A stretch of DNA of 14,839 bases from Candidatus Hodarchaeota archaeon (GCA_016840305.1 JAEOSP010000524.1:1-14839); one strand, 5' to 3'; positions 1 to 7,385 are shown, counted from the first letter of the stretch. The notes: generated by a model not told the origin, from the sequence alone. Numbers and translations: made by a program.

Positions 1-51
1 GGTCGTAAGACTGTTAAAGAGAGTGACATTAAGTTAGCCGCAACCAAATAA
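1..51 (+). CDS. Archaeal histone, C-terminal end only
   Basis: The first 16 codons read GRKTVKESDIKLAATK followed by TAA at 49-51. This is the typical end of an archaeal HMf-type histone fold: the Gly-Arg-Lys-Thr-Val loop, which contacts DNA in the family, followed by the short last helix (ESDIKLA). The rest of the gene lies before the window. Archaeal histones wrap DNA as dimers and longer polymers. There is no C-terminal tail beyond the fold. A hairpin plus T-run terminator follows directly. Only the tail is visible, but the motif is very characteristic. Confidence 0.85.
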   Translation, partial: GRKTVKESDIKLAATK

Positions 52-86
52 ACTATTTTGAAAATAGTTCCTTAAGGAAATGGTTT

Positions 87-134
87 TCAAGATTTAGTAA
101 TTAAATCTTGATTTTCCCCCTTTTTTTTTTCTTT
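87..134 (+). terminator. Hairpin plus T-run terminator of the histone gene
   Basis: A 10-bp perfect stem, TCAAGATTTA (87-96) with TAAATCTTGA (102-111) around a 5-base loop, is followed by a C run and an uninterrupted run of ten T (121-130) and then CTTT. T-runs alone end transcription in many archaea; here a strong stem precedes one, as in bacterial intrinsic terminators. It serves the plus-strand histone gene. Confidence 0.7.
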
Positions 135-175
135 CAGATCACTTTTCTATAATTTTAGATGATTTCTAGTTTTTT

Positions 176-205
176 ATAAATAAAGAAAAAGGTTTTTACA
201 CCTTT
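176..205 (-). terminator. Terminator of gpmA
   Basis: Read on the minus strand, just after the gpmA stop codon (TAG, 210-212), there is a 6-bp stem AAAGGT/ACCTTT (188-193 with 200-205, 6-base loop) followed by a T-rich stretch (complement of 176-190). It faces the histone terminator, so the two genes converge with about 160 bases between their stops. Confidence 0.5.
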
Positions 206-209
206 ATGA

Positions 210-959
210 CTATTTTTTCACTTTCCCTTGATTTGCTACCTTTTGTATTGCTTGCTTGATGACTTCAGGATCACCAATATAGTAGTGTTTAATTGGTGAG
301 AGGTTTTCATCCAACTCATACACAAGAGGAATACCCGTAGGTATATTGAGTTTTAGGATTTCTTCATTTGGGACATCATCAAGGTATTTTACAAGAGCAC
401 GTAGGCTGTTACCATGAGCAGAAACTAAAACTCGTTTTCCTGCTTTTATTGATGGAGCTATTTTCTCATGCCAATAGGGAAGAACACGGTTAACCGTATC
501 TTGTAGGCATTCTGAAGTAGGCAATTCTTTTTTAGTAAGTTTTTGATATCTTGGATCCTTACCAGGGTATCGTTCATCACTTTCCTCTAATGAAGGAGGT
601 TTCACATCATAGCTCCGTCTCCATATTAAAACTTGTTCATTTCCATGCTTGACTGCAGTTTCAGCTTTATTAAGACCTTGTAAAGCTCCATAGTGACGTT
701 CATTAAGCCTCCAAGAACGACGGACTGGAATCCACATTAAATCCATCTCTTCTAATGCTAACCAAAGAGTTTTTATGGATCGTTTCAATACACTAGTGTA
801 AGCCAAGTCAAAAACATATCCTTCATTCCTTAAAACCTGTCCTGACGTAATAGCTTCCTTAACACCCCTTTCAGATAGACCAACGTCAGTCCATCCAGTA
901 AATATATTTAATTTGTTCCATGTTGATTCACCATGGCGTAAAAACACGATTTTGTACAC
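210..959 (-). CDS. gpmA: 2,3-bisphosphoglycerate-dependent phosphoglycerate mutase
   Basis: Interconverts 3-phosphoglycerate and 2-phosphoglycerate in cytoplasmic glycolysis/gluconeogenesis. The 249 residues match the full length of the bacterial GpmA family. The catalytic motif LRHGESTWN gives the phosphorylated His9; the second catalytic His is His182 in [22 protein letters not shown] holds the acid Glu87; Arg60 lies in the TSVLKRS motif. All family signatures are present, so it should be active. The start is GTG at 957-959, with a Shine-Dalgarno GGTGAT (complement of 966-971) six bases before it and a TATA-like element further out. Most archaea use the cofactor-independent enzyme (iPGM/ApgM), so a bacterial-type dPGM is likely acquired by transfer (inference). 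It is transcribed alone and ends in its own terminator. Function assignment is very secure. Confidence 0.96.
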   Translation of the reverse strand: MYKIVFLRHGESTWNKLNIFTGWTDVGLSERGVKEAITSGQVLRNEGYVFDLAYTSVLKRSIKTLWLALEEMDLMWIPVRRSWRLNERHYGALQGLNKAETAVKHGNEQVLIWRRSYDVKPPSLEESDERYPGKDPRYQKLTKKELPTSECLQDTVNRVLPYWHEKIAPSIKAGKRVLVSAHGNSLRALVKYLDDVPNEEILKLNIPTGIPLVYELDENLSPIKHYYIGDPEVIKQAIQKVANQGKVKK

Positions 960-994
960 AGTATAATCACCGAATATTTTTTTTTCTGTTAATA

Positions 995-1006
995 TTAATA
1001 TTTATA
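995..1006 (-). promoter_or_regulatory. TATA box of gpmA
   Basis: On the minus strand the stretch reads ATAAATATTAAT, a good archaeal TATA element. It would place transcription start near 972-976, giving a leader of about 15 bases that just includes the GGTGAT ribosome-binding site. A 12-bp perfect palindrome, AATATTAATATT (991-1002), overlaps it. Confidence 0.45.
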
Positions 1007-1020
1007 CAATTAGATTAGAT

Positions 1021-1045
1021 ATTAATGAAAGGTGCTTCCATTAAT
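1021..1045. promoter_or_regulatory. 25-bp dyad upstream of gpmA, candidate operator
   Basis: ATTAATG (1021-1027) and CATTAAT (1039-1045) are perfect inverted repeats. The dyad continues inward with AAG (1029-1031) and CTT (1035-1037) after one mismatch, so 10 of 12 pairs match around a central T. It lies about 15 bases upstream of the gpmA TATA box and 35 bases past the end of the winged-helix gene. It may be a regulator site for gpmA or a hairpin ending the upstream transcript; there is no T-run beside it on the minus strand, which favours a regulator site. Confidence 0.4.
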
Positions 1046-1080
1046 TGTAATACCGAAGTACCTGGTGTTCATCAATCCAG

Positions 1081-1527
1081 TTATGGAATTAAATAAAGAA
1101 TTTTGTCATTTTTTCCCTTTATTTTTTCTATGATTCCCTTTGACGCAAGGAAGTTCAAATATACTCTCTCGGTACTGGTTTTACGCCTTGTTATTTTTGC
1201 TACTTGGCCAGCACTAACGGGCTCTTTAAATTGTTTTAATGTGTAAAAAGAATGGCGATATCGTCTTGGAACAGAAATAAATCCATTCACTCTCGATTTC
1301 AATTCTTTGTGTAATTGTTTGGAAATTTGTTCATATTTATCAGAGTTTAACATTAAATCTATAGCATCTTTCACTGTAATCGGTTTGGTTCGACTTTTCC
1401 ATTTTTTTGTTAGATCCTTGATAATCATACTTGCAGGAATTTTACTATTTTTAAGAATTTCAATAGCTCCCGGAGTGATTTGTAAATTGACAGCTTCTAG
1501 TTGGCTCAATAAGCTTTTTGTCGACAT
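1081..1527 (-). CDS. Winged-helix DNA-binding protein
   Basis: A 148-residue basic protein of unknown specific role. The C-terminal part (about residues 95-148) looks like a winged helix: a helix-turn-helix (VSAGQVAKITRRK, then TSTERVYLNFLASKGIIEKI) followed by a basic wing (GKNDKILYLIP). The N-terminal part (ITPGAIEILKNSKI, then a helix ending in KKW) resembles the small N-terminal domain of the archaeal DNA polymerase D small subunit, but only weakly. A longer TTG start at 1555-1557 is possible, but it falls inside a TATA box (TATAAAAC, complement of 1547-1554) whose expected start site is close to 1525. I therefore choose ATG at 1525-1527, giving a leaderless or nearly leaderless message. 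Probably a transcription regulator; its target is unknown. The adjacent gpmA dyad is a possible one. Confidence 0.7.
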   Translation of the reverse strand: MSTKSLLSQLEAVNLQITPGAIEILKNSKIPASMIIKDLTKKWKSRTKPITVKDAIDLMLNSDKYEQISKQLHKELKSRVNGFISVPRRYRHSFYTLKQFKEPVSAGQVAKITRRKTSTERVYLNFLASKGIIEKIKGKNDKILYLIP

Positions 1528-1546
1528 CTTTTTGTCCCGAATTTTT

Positions 1547-1554
1547 GTTTTATA
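1547..1554 (-). promoter_or_regulatory. TATA box of the winged-helix gene
   Basis: Minus strand TATAAAAC. Its centre is about 25 bases from the ATG at 1527, the usual distance between TATA box and transcription start in archaea, so the message would begin at or very near the start codon. This excludes the longer TTG start, which overlaps the element. Confidence 0.55.
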
Positions 1555-1686
1555 CAATTGGAAATTCAGAAACTAAAAATCTTCAAGTTATTTCGATTTT
1601 ACTATTATATGAAATTTGTCATTAATAACATTTCACCTTCAAATAAATTCTTCAATCTAAATGAACAAGTGTTTAGAGTAAAATCT

Positions 1687-2706
1687 CTAGCCTCCCAACT
1701 TGTTGGTTTGTGCAAAACTAGTGAGTTTTTTCTCTCCTTGAAGGGTCTTGATTTTAGTAATGTCTTGAATCATTTCAATTGTCCCTAAATATTCTCCCTC
1801 CGTGCTTCTCACAGCATGGTATTGAAAGTAGATGAATTTGTCTTTATGTGAAATCCAAAATTCATCAGAATTTCTCCTTTTCTCCTTAAAATTATCCAAA
1901 ATTTTGTTAACATGCACAATACTTTTAGGAGGATGGCAATGGCGGACGTTTCTTCCTAGTGACGCTAATGATCGTCTAAAAATAGGATTTTTGGAGGGGG
2001 TGAAGTATGTGAAATTATCGAATTCATCGATGAATGAAAGCTGAATTGGAAGATTTTTCATGATTTCCTCAAAGACATAACTTTTAATTCGACCTGTAGA
2101 GAAGTTTATCATTTTAGATGAAATCTCTTGATCAAAGTCTAAGTTTTTATGCGAATTAAGCCATTTCTGATCGGGAACAATGATGCAATAACCATAACTA
2201 TTGCTTAACGCTGATATTCGAATCCAATCTTTCTCTTTCAGCTTTTTTAGAGCATTGGGGAATATAATTGACTCTTCTCATTTTATAATCTTATGAATTG
2301 CTTGGATAAGTGGAGAAAAAGCTGTTATTATTGCTTGGGGTAGTGATATCTCGTAAGAGAGAATTTCATCAGTTTCTTGAATCTTACTCTGGATATCTGC
2401 AAAATCCTGTATTGAAATTTCCAGCACCTCACCCAGTGAGGATTGTTGTAAAAGAGGAAATAACAGCTCCTCTTGCCGCTGATAATGTTTCATAATATCT
2501 TGTAAAAGATAAAATTTTGCCCTTATTTCTACCATCAAAATTGGAGATTGTTCTTGTTTACCTTTTAACAGGATATTCTTAACTTGAGATAACAGTTCTT
2601 CAATAGCACGGTTTTCTTGTACTAAGATCTGTATGGGATGTCCTGGGGGTATTTGTGCTAATAATGGGGTTTTGTATTCTTCTTGTGTAATCTTTGTATC
2701 TTTCAA
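1687..2706 (-). pseudogene. DUF438-type hemerythrin-like/PAS protein interrupted by an in-frame TGA
   Basis: The frame runs from TTG at 2706 (AGGA ten bases upstream) to TAG at 1687, with one TGA at 2278-2280 (codon 143). The first half (142 codons) is hemerythrin-like: PPGHPIQILVQENRAIEELL, then MKHYQRQEELLFPLL. Past the TGA the same frame continues the family pattern EESIIFPNALKKL, then YGYC and a linker FSTGR. A PAS domain of the DUF438 kind follows: LPIQLSFIDEFDNFTYF, then RHCHPPKSIVHVNKILDNF, DEFW and EYLGTIEMIQDITKIKTLQG. The family is thought to sense ligands or redox state through the hemerythrin and PAS parts. The metal-binding stretch usually reading MW..HDEIR is here LEISIQDFADI, so metal binding is probably lost in the first half, while the PAS half is well kept. 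The usual N-terminal DUF438 domain is absent. Most likely a recent nonsense mutation or sequence error; readthrough is possible. TGA ends other genes here, so it is not a general sense codon. Confidence 0.78.
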
Positions 2707-2839
2707 TGTAAATCATTCCTGGATTATCCCCAATCTCTAACGTTGGACTAATATTGGTGTTCAACCTTAAGCCTTTTTTTCTGAAAAACGAATTTATTTC
2801 TATTCATTCATTTGGATTTGTGTTTCGTGTGTCTTCTCC

Positions 2840-2869
2840 TTCAGGTAGATTTATCCATGACAACCTGAA
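2840..2869. promoter_or_regulatory. Inverted repeat before the 2919 gene
   Basis: TTCAGGT (2840-2846) and ACCTGAA (2863-2869) form a perfect 7-bp inverted repeat with 16 bases between. It sits directly upstream of the TATA element at 2877-2884, a usual place for a dimeric regulator. No T-run follows, so a terminator role is unlikely. Confidence 0.35.
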
Positions 2870-2876
2870 ACTCTTT

Positions 2877-2884
2877 TTTATAAA
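2877..2884 (+). promoter_or_regulatory. TATA box of the Cys-rich protein gene
   Basis: TTTATAAA about 35-42 bases before the ATG at 2919. Predicted transcription start near 2907, giving a short leader of roughly 12 bases. Confidence 0.45.
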
Positions 2885-2918
2885 TTGATTATTGATAACT
2901 TTATTCTTTGTGGTTTGA

Positions 2919-3434
2919 ATGACGATTCATTTTCATGAATTTCGGCAGGAATGTGTTTTTAAAACCCAATCTATCTGTTCATACTGGGAAAAACCCACAG
3001 AATGTCATATTCTAGCTTGTCCATTCTATTCTAATAAAACAGGACCTGAGAGACGCAGGGCCCTCGAAAAGCAGCTTCAAGACAAAGTTACATTTGACCC
3101 GAGAGATTTCGATAAAGTCGGAAATACTGTTCAGGATGTCATAAAAAGTAGCAAAGATAAGATTATTATCTCAGATAGTTCGGGTTCAAATATTTCAAAA
3201 ACATCAGCGTTTGTAGAGAAAACAATCTCTCGCATGCACTGCATAGCCTGTGGGGAATTAATAACAGAGGATAAATTTATAACTATTCGAGATCCAAAAG
3301 GAATTATAATTTATCTTCATTCGAAGGGAAAATGCAGTCCCCGTCATGATCAATTGAAAATCGCTCGTGATCGCTGGCATAAACTACGCCAACACGGGGA
3401 GATAATTAGTAGTTCACAGGAAACTGAAAGCTAA
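2919..3434 (+). CDS. Cysteine-rich small protein, probable metal binder
   Basis: A 171-residue soluble protein I do not recognise. Two cysteine groups stand out. The N-terminal one has Cys12, Cys20, Cys29 and Cys34 (EC, SIC, TEC, ACPFY); the C-terminal one has HCIACGE (Cys108, Cys111) and later KGKCSPRH (Cys139, with His143 close by). Between them (about residues 40-100) lies a charged, poorly structured linker. The layout suggests two zinc-binding knuckles, or an iron-sulfur site at the N terminus; no enzyme motif is visible. Lysine and arginine are abundant (RRRALEKQ, ARDRWHKLR), which would suit nucleic-acid contact. It has its own promoter and an inverted repeat upstream, and it precedes the peptidase gene by 110 bases. 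Coding is well supported by the conserved-looking Cys pairs and start; function is unknown. Confidence 0.65.
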   Translation: MTIHFHEFRQECVFKTQSICSYWEKPTECHILACPFYSNKTGPERRRALEKQLQDKVTFDPRDFDKVGNTVQDVIKSSKDKIIISDSSGSNISKTSAFVEKTISRMHCIACGELITEDKFITIRDPKGIIIYLHSKGKCSPRHDQLKIARDRWHKLRQHGEIISSSQETES

Positions 3435-3544
3435 AATTGAATGGAATATTTCAAGCCTATCTCTTCATGAAATTGCTTCTTAGTGCAATTGAAGAAAGTG
3501 CTAAAATAATCGCAATTTCTTTTCACGTCGTGAAGGGAATATAT

Positions 3545-5590
3545 ATGATCACTCAATATGAACACATAAAATCGAATGATTTTACTCAACTTAAATTTGC
3601 TGAAGCTCCAGCGTTATCTTCTGACGGAAAACTAATTTTCACAGTTCGTACAACAAATGAACAGAAAAATAAGTATAAAGGAGCTTTATACTTCAAATCT
3701 AAAGATTCTGATGAATATACTCAGTTTTCAGCTGGTGTACATCTTGATACGATGGCCCAATTCTCCCCTTCAGGAGAACTTGTAGCTTTTCTTTCTTCTC
3801 GCTCAGAAACAGGAATGCAAGTCTATATTATGAATATGAATGGGGGTGAGGCAATTCAGGTCACAAAATTCCCTAAGGGAGTCGTGAATTTTACATGGAG
3901 CCATGATAGTCATTCATTGCTTGTATTAGCGAAAGTTAATGAAAAGGAACTGAAATTAATTACAAACCCTGAAAAATTAAAATCCTATGTGACTGATCCC
4001 GTTGGTTTTCAAATGGATCAAGCTTCGAAAGAAGAGAGTAAGCTACTCATCCAGGATCCTCGCGTCATAAAAAATGGTTACTACCGTGAAGGAACGAGTT
4101 ATCTGGAGGGAAGAACAGCACAACCCTTCCTAGTGTCCATTACTAATTTTAATAAGGATATTGCTCCGAAAAAGAAGTTTGACGTTTTTCATTTAGGAGA
4201 TATCAAGTTTCATTATACTCTAGGGGTATTCACGCTTGATAATAAGCGAATTGTATTAAGCAAGTTTGACGATGACCCTAGTATTACTTTAACAAGAGAT
4301 ATTCTGAGTATTAGTGTAGAAGACCAGTCGGATATACGTTTATTAGGAAAAGCCTTTGGTTGGGTGTCAAATTTTCAGCTTTCTCCAGATGGAGAGCATG
4401 TTTCGTTCTCTGCTGAACGACAGGAAATAGGTATATATGATGATGAACAGATATTCCTATTAAATCTAAAAGCAGAAAGCGATGCAAAAATTCATTGTAT
4501 TACATCAAAACTTCATCGTTCTTCAACTCTCTCCCAATGGCTTGATATTCACACAATCTTATTTCTCAGCCCAAGTAATGGTCGAATAACGATCAACAGT
4601 TTGGATATCAGAACTGGGATGGTAAATGAGGTTGTAGGGGGTGAAAGAAATATCAATTCATTTTCTGTTGCCACAGAAACAGGAGATATCGCTTTTGAAG
4701 TATCACATCACTCTTTTCCAAGTGATATTTTTATAATAAATTTAACTCAAGGAAATGAAAAACGAGTTACCAAAGTAAATCAATCATACCTTGATTCTCA
4801 TCCTCCTGCTAAAGTGGAAAATTTCGAGTTCCAACGAGACGGATTTAAATTTCAAGGTTGGATCTTTTTTCCTTCCGATTCATTAACAAAAGATAAAATA
4901 CCAGTCGTTTTGGAAATACATGGAGGGCCAGCTGCTATGTGGTCTCCTCACGAGAAAACTATGTGGCATGAATGGAATGCAATAGTTGGTAGAGGAAACG
5001 AAGTTGTGTTCTGTAATCCAAGAGGTTCTGAAGGTTATGGGATTGAATTTAGATCAGCGGTATTCGAGAACTGGGGAAAACTCCCTGCCGATGATATTCT
5101 AAAATCTCTTGATACTGCACTGGAATTGTATCCTGTACTTGACAAAAACAAGGTAAGCGTTACAGGAGGTAGCTATGGTGGGTATATGACTGCATGGCTA
5201 ATATCACAAACGAATCGATTCAAAGCTGCCATTAGTCAGAGAGGAGTATATGAATTCGTGGCTTTTGGAATGACAACAGATATTCCAATATGGTTTGAAC
5301 AGCAATATGGCGAATTAATTGAGAAATATTCACAGAATTGGCTAGATGCACCATTAACTCACGTAAGAAACATGAATACTCCATTATTGATTATCCATTC
5401 GGAGAACGATTTTCGTGTACCAATAGTAAATGCTGAACAACTGTTCTGGATGGGAAAACGGTATGGGAAAACGATGGAGCTAGTACGTTATCCTCGAGAT
5501 GGACATGAACTATCTCGAGGTGGTGAACCACGTCATATAATTGATCGAATAACTCGAATAATAGATTGGATAGAGAAATATTCACATTAA
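3545..5590 (+). CDS. S9-family serine peptidase (acylaminoacyl-peptidase/prolyl oligopeptidase type)
   Basis: Cuts short peptides, probably in the cytoplasm since no signal peptide is visible. With start ATG 3545 it has 681 residues, normal for S9 enzymes. Residues 1 to about 420 form a beta-propeller with WD40/TolB-like blades (APALSSDGKLIF, AQFSPSGELVAFLSSR, FQLSPDGEHVSFSA). The alpha/beta hydrolase domain follows: GWIFFPSD, VLEIHGGPAAMW (oxyanion region), NPRGSEGYG, nucleophile Ser543 in GGSYGGYMT, Asp622 in SENDFRVP and His654 in RDGHELSRGGEPRH. The triad is complete and points to the acylaminoacyl-peptidase/DPP branch (S9B/C). The frame is open back to ATG 3437, but the extra 36 residues resemble nothing in the family, and a GAAGGGA ribosome-binding site lies six bases before 3545. 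It is co-transcribed with the gamma-glutamyltransferase, 17 bases downstream, whose ribosome-binding site lies in the gap. Confidence 0.93.
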   Translation: MITQYEHIKSNDFTQLKFAEAPALSSDGKLIFTVRTTNEQKNKYKGALYFKSKDSDEYTQFSAGVHLDTMAQFSPSGELVAFLSSRSETGMQVYIMNMNGGEAIQVTKFPKGVVNFTWSHDSHSLLVLAKVNEKELKLITNPEKLKSYVTDPVGFQMDQASKEESKLLIQDPRVIKNGYYREGTSYLEGRTAQPFLVSITNFNKDIAPKKKFDVFHLGDIKFHYTLGVFTLDNKRIVLSKFDDDPSITLTRDILSISVEDQSDIRLLGKAFGWVSNFQLSPDGEHVSFSAERQEIGIYDDEQIFLLNLKAESDAKIHCITSKLHRSSTLSQWLDIHTILFLSPSNGRITINSLDIRTGMVNEVVGGERNINSFSVATETGDIAFEVSHHSFPSDIFIINLTQGNEKRVTKVNQSYLDSHPPAKVENFEFQRDGFKFQGWIFFPSDSLTKDKIPVVLEIHGGPAAMWSPHEKTMWHEWNAIVGRGNEVVFCNPRGSEGYGIEFRSAVFENWGKLPADDILKSLDTALELYPVLDKNKVSVTGGSYGGYMTAWLISQTNRFKAAISQRGVYEFVAFGMTTDIPIWFEQQYGELIEKYSQNWLDAPLTHVRNMNTPLLIIHSENDFRVPIVNAEQLFWMGKRYGKTMELVRYPRDGHELSRGGEPRHIIDRITRIIDWIEKYSH

Positions 5591-5607
5591 AATAAGGTGA
5601 TCAAACA

Positions 5608-7224
5608 ATGAGTGTAGATTTTTGGAGAAGGCCTAATTCTGGGCGTTCTGCAGTTCATTCGAAAAATGGTATAGTTGCCTCATCACAGCCGCTAGCTACT
5701 TCTACTGGATTACGAATATTGCAAGCGGGAGGAAATGCTTGTGATGCTGTTATTGCAGCAGCAACTGTTCTAAATGTAGTCGAACCATTTTCCACAGGTA
5801 TTGGTGGTGATGCTTTTGCACTACTACATATTCCAGGAGAAAAAAAGCCAGTTGCTATTAACGGATCGGGTTATTCATTCAAGGATCTTACATATGATCA
5901 TTTAGTGAACGAGGAAGGATTAAAGAAAATTCCACTAACTGGAGTTCTTCCAATCACGGTTCCAGGCGCATTAAGTATGTGGTCAATGATGCATAGCAAG
6001 TATGGCGTTTTAGATTGGGAGGATATTCTACAACCAGCAATTAACTATGCTAAATTCGGATTTCCCGTGAGTCCTGTTATTGCTCAAGTCTGGAATGAAT
6101 TAGTCCCAAAATTGTTACGACATGAAGGAGCAAGACAGAATTACTTAATTGATAAAGAACGGGCACCAAGAGAGGGTGAGATTTTTAAACAAAAATCTTT
6201 AACAAAGACGTTCGAAATCATTGCTATTGAAGGAACAGATGCTTTTTATAAGGGTGAGATTTCAAAGAGAATTATAGAGTTCCTACAAGAGGAAGGTAGT
6301 CGAATAGATTCCTCTGATTTGAATGATTTTTCTGCAGAATGGACTCAACCAATATCTCAGGATATTTACGACCATACTCTCTGGGAACATGGTCCTAATG
6401 GACAAGGATTGGTAACAATACAAATTTTAGCAATCGCTGAAGAATATGATATTGCACGATATCCCTTGAATTCAGTCGATTATCTACATTGCTTGATAGA
6501 GGCTAAAAAACTTGCTTTTTCAGATGCATATGCTTATTTATCAGATCCTAATTCAATGAAAGTTGATGTAGCAGAATTTCTTAATGATTCCTATGCTCAA
6601 ATTAGAGCAAGCCAAATTAATCCTCGTGTAGCTATTTCTCACTTACCCAAGATTCTGGATATGGGTAATGATACCGTTTATTTAACAGCGATAGATAAGG
6701 ATGGATTTGCGATTTCTTTCATCAACTCGCTTTTTTACGGATTCGGTTCTGGAATTGTTGATCCAGAAACGGGTATTACCTTCCAAAATCGCGGTGGGGG
6801 ATTTACTTTAGAAAAAGGGCATCCAAATCAATATGAACCGCGAAAAAAACCGTATCACACCATAATTCCAGCTATGGTTACTTCTCCATCAACTGATGAA
6901 CTATTATATAGTTTTGGTGTCATGGGAGGACATCATCAACCCCAAGGACAAGCTCAAGTCTTCCTGAATCTTGTATTACATGGTATGAATCCTCAAGATG
7001 CGATAGATACCCCTCGTTTTCACCATGAACAATTATCTAATATCATGGCAATTGAAGAGCCAGTGAATATAGATGTAAAAAGAAAATTACGAAAGAGAGG
7101 GCACAAAATTGTAGACTCTGTTGGTATCAATTTTGGTGGGGGCCAGATTATACAACGTACTTCTCATGGTAGTTTTATCGGGGGATCAGATCCTAGGAAG
7201 GATGGTCAAGCCCAAGGATATTAA
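5608..7224 (+). CDS. ggt: Gamma-glutamyltransferase family protein (YwrD-like, Ntn hydrolase)
   Basis: A full-length (538 residues) member of the gamma-glutamyltransferase superfamily, which hydrolyses or transfers gamma-glutamyl groups of glutathione and similar peptides. The family start is seen in DFWRRPNSGRSAV, then ILQAGGNACDAVIAAATVLNVVEP and FSTGIGGDAFAL. The precursor is expected to cut itself before Thr356 (MGNDTVYLTAIDKDG), giving a large chain of 355 and a small chain of 183 residues with Thr356 as nucleophile. GVMGGHHQPQGQAQ (437-450) is the small-chain signature of the YwrD-like group, not the classical exported GGT. No signal peptide is seen, so it is probably cytoplasmic. The ribosome-binding site AAGGTGATC (5593-5601) is seven bases before ATG and close to ideal. 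It follows the S9 peptidase by 17 bases; the pair suggests intracellular breakdown of peptides and gamma-glutamyl compounds. Which substrate it uses cannot be told. Confidence 0.92.
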   Translation: MSVDFWRRPNSGRSAVHSKNGIVASSQPLATSTGLRILQAGGNACDAVIAAATVLNVVEPFSTGIGGDAFALLHIPGEKKPVAINGSGYSFKDLTYDHLVNEEGLKKIPLTGVLPITVPGALSMWSMMHSKYGVLDWEDILQPAINYAKFGFPVSPVIAQVWNELVPKLLRHEGARQNYLIDKERAPREGEIFKQKSLTKTFEIIAIEGTDAFYKGEISKRIIEFLQEEGSRIDSSDLNDFSAEWTQPISQDIYDHTLWEHGPNGQGLVTIQILAIAEEYDIARYPLNSVDYLHCLIEAKKLAFSDAYAYLSDPNSMKVDVAEFLNDSYAQIRASQINPRVAISHLPKILDMGNDTVYLTAIDKDGFAISFINSLFYGFGSGIVDPETGITFQNRGGGFTLEKGHPNQYEPRKKPYHTIIPAMVTSPSTDELLYSFGVMGGHHQPQGQAQVFLNLVLHGMNPQDAIDTPRFHHEQLSNIMAIEEPVNIDVKRKLRKRGHKIVDSVGINFGGGQIIQRTSHGSFIGGSDPRKDGQAQGY

Positions 7225-7328
7225 TGAATTTTCATTCTTATCTTACCCCACGTTTTCTATTTATTTCAAAAATAATAATGCTTATATTCATACAGGTACA
7301 TCTTACTCGAAAAATTAAATTTGATATT

Positions 7329-7343
7329 TAGATATCTATTTTT
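7329..7343 (+). terminator. Weak T-run terminator behind the peptidase/GGT pair
   Basis: The palindrome TAGATATCTA (7329-7338) is followed by five T. The stem is only AT-rich, so confidence is modest; the position, about 100 bases past the GGT stop and before the next gene, fits the end of the two-gene unit. Confidence 0.35.
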
Positions 7344-7385
7344 CACACTTATTAGTACTACACAGTTAATTTTGAGTGAGTATTG

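Noticed and set aside
1687..2112. PAS protein as a gene of its own starting at ATG 2112
   Set aside because: The frame upstream of ATG 2112 stays open to 2280 and encodes family-like sequence, and no ribosome-binding site precedes the ATG; better read as the second half of one gene.
3437..3544. Extended N-terminus of the S9 peptidase from ATG 3437
   Set aside because: The extra 36 residues do not look like the family; the ribosome-binding site GAAGGGA before 3545 and the start MITQYEH followed by propeller blades favour ATG 3545.
5391..5585. Minus-strand ORF opposite the S9 peptidase end
   Set aside because: It lies fully inside the catalytic domain on the other strand and has no recognisable features.
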